Below are positions 7,559-12,641 of a stretch of DNA of 15,966 nucleotides, piece after piece. Origin of the DNA: JAUZPB01 sp037140715 (GTDB taxonomy: Bacteria > Bacteroidota > Ignavibacteria > Ignavibacteriales > SURF-24); NCBI GenBank assembly GCA_037140715.1, contig JBAXDX010000067.1:1-15966 (forward strand). The letters are read 5' to 3'. Positions within the stretch are counted from its first letter, which is position 1. Each line of letters begins with the position of its first letter. Under the pieces are notes generated by a model, which made no database searches, was not told the origin of the DNA, and saw only the letters and a program-made list of their open reading frames with translations. The position numbers and the translations under genes were made by a program.

Positions 7559-7768
7559 TCAGGGAAGCATTGCATCCGGGACTAATATTTCCAGGTGAGT
7601 TATAACACAGACAGACCCCTGCTTTAATTTTTAATTGCTATTTTTGTCAGTTTTTTTGCATTTTTGTTCCATCCCTTTAGATAGTTTATTTTGTCGGTTA
7701 ACGCTAAAAGCATATTGCCCCTGCGGGACAATATGAATTATTTTTATAATAAAAACGGAGTTGTTTGA
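7559..7768. other. Intergenic region upstream of the LPP20-like gene
   Basis: 210 bp with several T-runs (about 7628-7675) after the dynamin-like gene, the palindrome at 7711-7735, a TATAAT word at 7745-7750 and a CGGAG ribosome binding site at 7756-7760. No -35 match at the right distance from the TATAAT is evident. Confidence 0.4.
7711..7735 (+). promoter_or_regulatory. 25-bp imperfect palindrome before the LPP20-like gene
   Basis: CATATTG and CAATATG arms enclose CCC-TGC-GGG with one C/A mismatch between the two stem parts. It ends 33 nt before the ATG at 7769 and is followed by AATTATTTTT. It could be an operator, a leader hairpin, or a terminator of the upstream gene. Confidence 0.5.
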
Positions 7769-9661
7769 ATGAACAAAATTATAGTACTGCTATTTACATT
7801 GTCTGTAGTAGCTTTCGCACAGCAGATGTCAGTTGAACGCATCAAAAATTCAGGACACTATTATTATGGAACCGGTTCTGCCATTATTGAGCAGGAAGCA
7901 ACCGATGAGGCATTAAGCGAGCTGACTAAAAGTATTGCGGTAAGGGTCTCTTCCGAGTTTAACCGCGATGTAATTGAAACTTCCAAAGATGTTAATGAAA
8001 CTGTTAAAAGCATCTTAAATACTTACTCTCTTGCAACTATTACTAATCATGAAAAAATCGTTACTCCGGTTAACGGGAAAATTGAGGTGTTTGTTTACCT
8101 CCATAAGTCCGAAGTTGTAAAGCTTTTTGAGTCGAGGAAAAAACTTGTTTATGATATTTATGCGAAAGCCCTGCAGTATGAAACCGCTTCAAATCTTGGC
8201 TATGCACTTAAGAGTTATTATTTCGCGATTATTCTGATGAACTCAGTACCTGGCAATGAGCTGATGCTTGACGGAAAGAATTTAATTACTGAAATACCTT
8301 TCAGAATAAATGAGATACTTAATAAAACAAAGTTTTCTCTCAGGGATGACAAAAAGATTTCCGACAACGAAAGGGAGGTGATTTTTAAGGTATCTTACTC
8401 AGGCAAGCCTGTCCAGCTGATTGAATTTACTTTCTGGGACGGTTCCGGGCAGGTTCAGATAAGAGGCATTGACGGCGAGTGTGTAGTAAGATTACTCGGC
8501 AGCAGCATAAACTTCGACAGACTCAGCGTAGATATTAAGTATAGCTATTATGAAAGCCGCGATGAGATAAAGGAAGTCGGAGAACTATGGAATCTGGTTA
8601 TTAAGCCTTCTTTTAATTTCTCGAAACAGGTTAGTCTGGATAAAACATCGATTGATAATGAAGAGAAAAAAGAATCCAAGGATATCAGGGAAGTCAAAGG
8701 AGCCGGAGAAGAGAGTAAAATCGCGAAAGATGCTCCGGCAGGAAAGAAGGACTTTTATTCTGATAAAGGGTCTTACAAACTGAACCTTACCGGCAACGAC
8801 TCATGCGGAGTAATTAAAGAAATCGGCGATGGAACGCTGAAGTTATTAGAAATCTTAAAGGAAGGTTCGATACCTGAAATTGAGAAATATTTTTCATACG
8901 ATACATTCCTCAAAGATAAAATTTCGAGGATTGTTAAATATAACAATCCTGCAATCGTTGGTGATTCAATTTATGCCGAAGTAAATAAAACCCTGACCGG
9001 CTGGGAACTGCGGAAAATCAGAATAGTAACCAGATATAAAGCTATAAAAAAGCAATCCTCGGAATATATTATTCTGGATTTTAATAATGAGGGGAAACTT
9101 GATGATATAACGTTCGGTGTTCTGGAAAATGTCTATAATACAGTACAGGACCAGGCTAAATTCAGCGGAGACTGGATTAGTCGCCAGACAATAATGAAGT
9201 TTGTCGAGAAATACAGGACATCTTTCCTTTGCCGCGATTTAAGTACTATCGATTCGCTGTTCGCCGATGAAGCAGTAATAATTATAGGCAGGAATATTAA
9301 GAAGACAACTATAAAGGACGGTTATAAGTATTTTAAAATAGCCGATGAACAGCCCGATGCAAGTTATATTAAATTAACTAAGGATCAATATCTGAATAAT
9401 TTATCCAAACTCTTTAAAAAGGCAGAAGATCTGTTTATCGGGTACGGTTCGATGGATATTGTAGGAAAGAACGGTACTAATGTTTATGGTATTTCAATGA
9501 GGCAGAACTATTTTACCAATAATTATTCTGATGAAGGGTACCTCTTTTTATTGATTGATTTTGGTCAGACGCAGCCACGGATATACATACGTTCCTGGCA
9601 GCCTAAGGAATGGAATGAACAATCGCTGATAAAACTGTCCAATTTTAATCTTAACAAATGA
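7769..9661 (+). CDS. Exported protein: LPP20-like N-terminus and NTF2/SnoaL-like C-terminus
   Basis: A 630-residue envelope protein of unknown function. The signal peptide spans residues 1-17 (MNKIIVLLFTLSVVAFA); no lipobox Cys, so it is not a lipoprotein. Residues 25-120, with YYYGTGSAIIEQEATDEALSEL..AVRVSSEF, resemble the LPP20-type domain of periplasmic proteins, including the characteristic G-x-G/A run before a helix of Ala and Glu. A helical section and a beta domain (about 200-290) follow, then a charged low-complexity linker (about 295-340, rich in Lys, Glu, Asp). The C-terminal part, with FVEKYRTSFLCRDLSTIDSL then FADEAVIIIGR, looks like an NTF2/SnoaL-like cone fold; catalytic use cannot be claimed. 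The start is supported by CGGAG 8 nt upstream. It stands alone on both sides. Confidence 0.8.
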   Translation: MNKIIVLLFTLSVVAFAQQMSVERIKNSGHYYYGTGSAIIEQEATDEALSELTKSIAVRVSSEFNRDVIETSKDVNETVKSILNTYSLATITNHEKIVTPVNGKIEVFVYLHKSEVVKLFESRKKLVYDIYAKALQYETASNLGYALKSYYFAIILMNSVPGNELMLDGKNLITEIPFRINEILNKTKFSLRDDKKISDNEREVIFKVSYSGKPVQLIEFTFWDGSGQVQIRGIDGECVVRLLGSSINFDRLSVDIKYSYYESRDEIKEVGELWNLVIKPSFNFSKQVSLDKTSIDNEEKKESKDIREVKGAGEESKIAKDAPAGKKDFYSDKGSYKLNLTGNDSCGVIKEIGDGTLKLLEILKEGSIPEIEKYFSYDTFLKDKISRIVKYNNPAIVGDSIYAEVNKTLTGWELRKIRIVTRYKAIKKQSSEYIILDFNNEGKLDDITFGVLENVYNTVQDQAKFSGDWISRQTIMKFVEKYRTSFLCRDLSTIDSLFADEAVIIIGRNIKKTTIKDGYKYFKIADEQPDASYIKLTKDQYLNNLSKLFKKAEDLFIGYGSMDIVGKNGTNVYGISMRQNYFTNNYSDEGYLFLLIDFGQTQPRIYIRSWQPKEWNEQSLIKLSNFNLNK

Positions 9662-9663
9662 TA

Positions 9664-9747
9664 AACTGCCCCGGCCCGGTAATAAATCTGATAATATATA
9701 AGTCCGGCCCATTGCTGACATATAACGATCCTTCAGAGGGGGCAGTT
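9664..9747 (+). terminator. Long-loop inverted repeat just after the LPP20-like gene
   Basis: AACTGCCCC (9664-9672) pairs perfectly with GGGGCAGTT (9739-9747), closing a 66-nt loop that holds CCGGCCCGG and CCGGCCC. It begins 2 nt after the stop codon. No U-run follows, so a simple intrinsic terminator is unlikely. It may be a structured 3' end. Confidence 0.45.
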
Positions 9748-9777
9748 CATACAGCATGTCATGTAACACAATAAAAA

Positions 9778-10058
9778 ATGATGCCGTGCAATGGATTATA
9801 ATTTCAGGAAATGGAAAATGACGGCGCGAAATGGATTATGACGCCGTGAAATGGATTATAATTCTATGAAATGAGAAATGACGGCGCGAAATGGATTTTG
9901 AATGTCAGGAAATGGATTATGACGGCGCGAAATGGAAAATGATTCTATGAAATGAGAAATGACGGCGCGAAATGAATTATGACGGCAAGAAATGGAAAAT
10001 GATGCCGTGAAATGGATTATGACGGCAGGAAATGGATTATAATTCTATGAAATGAGAA
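9778..10058 (+). repeat. 14-unit 20-bp minisatellite with a variable hexamer
   Basis: Fourteen contiguous units of 20 bp (the seventh is 21 bp) with a consensus close to ATGACGGCGCGAAATGGATT. Each unit has a conserved core around GAAATGGATTATGA and a changing six-base segment: CGGCGC, CGCCGT, TGCCGT, TTTCAG, TTCTAT, CGGCAA, CGGCAG or ATGTCAG. TTCTAT is always followed by GAAATGAGAA and then by a unit starting ATGACGG (starts 9858, 9939 and 10039). A fifteenth unit decays from 10059. The unit length and repeated TGA/TAA words make it non-coding. Confidence 0.9.
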
Positions 10059-10071
10059 ATGACGGGGTATA

Positions 10072-10143
10072 AGGTAAAGGCATAGGCAAAGTAAATCACA
10101 ATAGAATTTGGGGTTCTCTTTGCCTTTATCTTTATTTTTACCT
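10072..10143 (+). repeat. Two-tier nested hairpin
   Basis: AGGTAAA (10072-10078) pairs with TTTACCT (10137-10143), and inside it AGGCAAAG (10084-10091) pairs with CTTTGCCT (10118-10125). It directly follows the minisatellite and overlaps the end of the long-distance inverted repeat. Confidence 0.5.
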
Positions 10144-10214
10144 GTTCAAGGCAAAGCAGTTAATGATCTGCGTTATCATAAAAATCAGCATAATCAAATG
10201 AATCATAGTTCTGA
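10110..10214 (-). repeat. Long-distance inverted repeat, right arm
   Basis: The reverse complement runs TCAGAACTATGATTC, TTTTTATGATAACGCAG, TTAACTGCTTTGCC and GAGAACCCC, matching 4468-4560 apart from scattered substitutions and a roughly 12-nt insertion. Confidence 0.75.
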
Positions 10215-10345
10215 CAAATTCGCGGCGTGCTTAAAGAAAAACTGTCAGTCCGTGTCATTTTCCGGTGCTGTCAGGTTAATACCATAGCGCCAAAGTAAAC
10301 ATCAGCATGTGTAAGCTGCTAACCAGCGGGTTTTAATTTTGATAG

Positions 10346-10365
10346 CCATGGGTTTTAACCCATGG
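10346..10365. repeat. REP-like palindrome 1
   Basis: CCATGGGTT and AACCCATGG arms with a TT centre. Belongs to the same style as the palindrome at 10462-10481. Confidence 0.65.
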
Positions 10366-10388
10366 GAAAAAGGGAATACTCATATTTT

Positions 10389-10437
10389 GGGGACTTTAGT
10401 CCCGCTTCAAAAATTCTGAAACGGGACTGAAGTCCCC
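10389..10437. repeat. REP-like palindrome pair
   Basis: GGGGACTTTAGTCCCG (10389-10404) and CGGGACTGAAGTCCCC (10422-10437) are each palindromic and also inverted copies of each other, with 15 of 16 bases matching. They are joined by a 17-nt spacer with TTCA/TGAA arms. Paired palindromes of this kind are typical of REP/BIME elements mobilised by RAYT (TnpA-REP) enzymes. No such enzyme gene is in the window. Confidence 0.75.
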
Positions 10438-10461
10438 CTGAAAGGTTGTTTGTTCTATCTT

Positions 10462-10520
10462 CCACGGGTTAAAACCCGTGGCAATGAAATAAAACCCGTG
10501 AAAATGAGATGAAACCCGCA
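10462..10520. repeat. REP-like palindrome with a 20-bp-period tail
   Basis: CCACGGGTTAAAACCCGTGG (10462-10481) is a near-perfect palindrome. Its right arm is then repeated: AAACCCGTG at 10472 and 10492, and AAACCCGC at 10513, a spacing of 20 and 21 bp, separated by AATGAAAT and AATGAGAT. This is the same period as the minisatellite about 400 bp away. Confidence 0.65.
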
Positions 10521-10533
10521 AAAAAAATACATG

Positions 10534-10581
10534 TTAACCTGACAGCATTGCACGGACGTGCGTATCTGTCCGTCAGGTTAA
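10534..10581. repeat. Bulged hairpin with TTAACCTG arms
   Basis: TTAACCTG (10534-10541) pairs with CAGGTTAA (10574-10581) and ACGGAC (10552-10557) with GTCCGT (10568-10573), leaving a 10-nt bulge on the left. The TTAACCTGA word with nearby flank also occurs at 4681-4689 and, inverted, at 10271-10279. Confidence 0.5.
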
Positions 10582-10609
10582 TATATATTGTTATGTTATG
10601 CAAAATTTA

Positions 10610-10683
10610 TCAGAACTATGAATTGTGCGGCAACGTAAATCAATATGAAATGAATCAGTTAATCATAAAAATCATAGTTCTGA
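10610..10683. repeat. 12-bp inverted repeat around a 50-bp core
   Basis: TCAGAACTATGA (10610-10621) and TCATAGTTCTGA (10672-10683) are perfect inverted copies. The arm is also present at 10204-10214 and, with changes, at 4468-4479 and 5153-5162. It has the form of a tiny non-autonomous element and ends 50 bp before the PEGA gene. Confidence 0.6.
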
Positions 10684-10733
10684 CATTTTTGCGTAATATG
10701 AGTTATTAACTTTTAATTTTAACAGGCAGTTTT

Positions 10734-12461
10734 ATGAAATCAATATTTTTCAGTTTTGTTCTGCTGGTAATTCTTATAAGTCCGTTTTATTCGCAGGAAT
10801 TATCCGAGCTAAGGATATCAGGTAAATGTGTAATACTTCCGGAAGAACTGATAGACAGGAATAACAGGGACGTTAACGGCGAAGTCTGCGCGGGACTGAT
10901 GATGATTTCAGACCTGGACGGACTGGCTTATGATTCATACAATCAGATTGTAAAGATAAAAAAGATGCCCGGACAGGATTTGCTTTTTCTTTCTCCCGGA
11001 GAGAGGGTCGTTACGGTTTACAAGACAGGCTTTAAACCGCTTAAAATTATATTGCATGAATACGGTATCAAACTTATGAGCGGAACGGTCTGGAAAGTTG
11101 AGATAACCGGAGACAGGAAGCTGGATTTAATTCCTGTAAATATTCTTGCCAGTCAGCCTGATGTAAGAATTTTTGTGGACGAAAAGGATAAAGGCACAGG
11201 TAAAACCTTCCAGATTTCAGCGGGAGAACACCGGGTCAGGCTGGAAAAGGAAGGGTATAAAACTGTTCAGGCAACGATTCTGGTGAGTGCTTCCAGCAAT
11301 CTGTTTAATTATAAGATGGAAGAAATAGAACTGATTCAGGCGCAGATAAAATCCGTGCCTTCCGGTGCCAAGATACTGCTGGGAGATTTGGACAAGGGGG
11401 AAACTGATAAAGGATTATTTATAATGCCGGGCAAATATAAACTGAAACTGATTAAGTCAGGTTACCGTGATTTGGAGGACAGTATTGAGGTCAGCGAAAC
11501 GGGGAAAAATATCATTGAATACCGGCTGATAAAAAATGAAGGGGCTTTGTCCATTCATGTTGTGCCGGCAGATGCAAAGGTTTTAATAAATAAAGAGGAT
11601 TACAGCGGCAAAACGGAGATACCTCTTTCTCCGGGGAAATATAAACTGGAGATTGAAAAGCATGGGTATAATTCCGCAGGCGAAATATTCGAGATTAAGC
11701 TGGGAACAACGCTTGAGAGGAATTATAGACTTGTACAGAAAACAGGCGGGCTTCAGTTCAGCGTTCAGCCTCTGGAAGCCAGGGTTAATATGACGCAGAA
11801 CGGAGAAGTAAAGCAGAGCTGGCAGGGAATTAAGGTATTAAAGGATCTGCCTGCGGGCGTGTATAAACTGGAATGCAGTCTGGACGGGTATAAGACAGTT
11901 TATGAAGATGTAATAATAGAAGAAGGAAAGACGATTACCAAAGAAGTACCGCTTGAGAGGCGGCAGACCGGCAGTGCGGATGCAGACAGCAAGAAATATA
12001 GTTCTGCCGGCGTTACGGTTAATAAGATAGTTTCGAAAAATGACCTGGTAAAATCCATGAAGCTGGTAAAGAATGGCGCAAGATACTCTGTAAGTTTTGA
12101 TCTGGCAGGCGAAGAAGATGAAAGTTATAATATTGAGCTTTTACTGATGGATGAATCAAATAAGAGCTATTCAGTTAAACTTAAGAAAATAACCGGTTCG
12201 GCGGGGGAAGGGAAATTTGCCGGTACGAACAGGAATATTATCTGGGAATCGGGCGAGGAATTCCCGGGCGGAGCTGATAACGGCAGGCTTTATCTGAATC
12301 TGAAAGCTGAGAAGGTCAGCGGCGGAATAGCCTGGTATTATTATGCAGGAGCTGCCATTGCCGGAGGCGTTGCGGCTGTCCTGCTTAATAAACCCGCGGA
12401 AAATGTGCCTGCGGGTTCTGTAAAGATTACAGCATCGCCATCGAGACCGGCAGGGAATTAA
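10734..12461 (+). CDS. Exported PEGA-repeat protein with C-terminal membrane segment
   Basis: A 575-residue envelope protein, probably with a structural or ligand-binding role. The signal peptide covers about residues 1-20 (ends SPFYSQ). A beta-rich N-terminal domain follows, then four PEGA-type repeats at about 137-187, 203-258, 273-330 and 340-408. Each runs from a hydrophobic strand (IKSVPSGAKILL) to the signature PGKYKLKLIKSGY or its variants AGEHRVRLEKEGY, PGKYKLEIEKHGY and AGVYKLECSLDGY. Residues about 425-530 resemble the Bacteroidota module that pairs a YNIELLL strand with ITGSAGEGKFAGTNRNIIW. A hydrophobic, Ala/Gly-rich segment at about 532-553 (WYYYAGAAIAGGVAAVLL) and a 20-residue tail end the protein. 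The start has only a weak AGG 7 nt upstream. The next gene lies 180 bp downstream, so co-transcription is possible. Confidence 0.85.
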   Translation: MKSIFFSFVLLVILISPFYSQELSELRISGKCVILPEELIDRNNRDVNGEVCAGLMMISDLDGLAYDSYNQIVKIKKMPGQDLLFLSPGERVVTVYKTGFKPLKIILHEYGIKLMSGTVWKVEITGDRKLDLIPVNILASQPDVRIFVDEKDKGTGKTFQISAGEHRVRLEKEGYKTVQATILVSASSNLFNYKMEEIELIQAQIKSVPSGAKILLGDLDKGETDKGLFIMPGKYKLKLIKSGYRDLEDSIEVSETGKNIIEYRLIKNEGALSIHVVPADAKVLINKEDYSGKTEIPLSPGKYKLEIEKHGYNSAGEIFEIKLGTTLERNYRLVQKTGGLQFSVQPLEARVNMTQNGEVKQSWQGIKVLKDLPAGVYKLECSLDGYKTVYEDVIIEEGKTITKEVPLERRQTGSADADSKKYSSAGVTVNKIVSKNDLVKSMKLVKNGARYSVSFDLAGEEDESYNIELLLMDESNKSYSVKLKKITGSAGEGKFAGTNRNIIWESGEEFPGGADNGRLYLNLKAEKVSGGIAWYYYAGAAIAGGVAAVLLNKPAENVPAGSVKITASPSRPAGN

Positions 12462-12519
12462 ACTGGCTGCTCATATACTAATTATTAACCAGGAACTGAA
12501 AATTATGAGTCCGGGGCAA

Positions 12520-12535
12520 TAATTACCGGTAATTA
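12520..12535. promoter_or_regulatory. Perfect 16-bp palindrome between the PEGA and CBM genes
   Basis: TAATTACCGGTAATTA is a perfect palindrome 107 bp upstream of the ATG at 12642. Its size and position suit a dimeric regulator site, but no regulator gene is nearby and no second copy was found. Confidence 0.4.
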
Positions 12536-12630
12536 AATAAGGTTAAGTACAGGATTAATCGGGAGGAATGGGTTCATGTGTAATTTTAAAGTCATTCCGG
12601 CAGTAAGTATAACTTCTACTTTTCACAAAA

Positions 12631-12635
12631 AAGGA
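12631..12635 (+). promoter_or_regulatory. Shine-Dalgarno AAGGA deciding the start of the CBM protein
   Basis: AAGGA lies 6 nt before the ATG at 12642, right ahead of the signal peptide. An in-frame ATG at 12576 would put 22 non-signal residues in front of it. Confidence 0.7.
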
Positions 12636-12641
12636 AAAATA

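Larger units (their letters stand above)
9662..10733. other. Second gene-free repeat region
   Basis: About 1.07 kb with no credible gene. In order it holds the long-loop inverted repeat, the 20-bp minisatellite, a nested hairpin, the right arm of the long-distance inverted repeat, three REP-like palindromes, a bulged hairpin with TTAACCTG arms and a 12-bp inverted repeat. A 66-codon plus frame at 10509-10709 overlaps these repeats and is not credible. Confidence 0.65.

Noticed and set aside
7745..7750. Sigma-70 promoter from the TATAAT word
   Set aside because: No -35 element at 16-18 bp, and in AT-rich intergenic DNA this hexamer is expected by chance; Bacteroidota-type organisms often use other signals.
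9778..10058. CRISPR array
   Set aside because: Units are contiguous 20-mers with only a six-base changing segment; there are no 20-40 bp unique spacers, no leader and no cas gene.
10509..10709. 66-codon plus-strand gene before the PEGA gene
   Set aside because: The frame runs through a palindrome tail, a bulged hairpin and a 12-bp inverted repeat; its content is explained by the repeats.
12576..12641. Upstream ATG giving the CBM protein 22 extra residues
   Set aside because: The extension would bury the signal peptide, while the ATG at 12642 has a clear AAGGA site and an immediate signal sequence.
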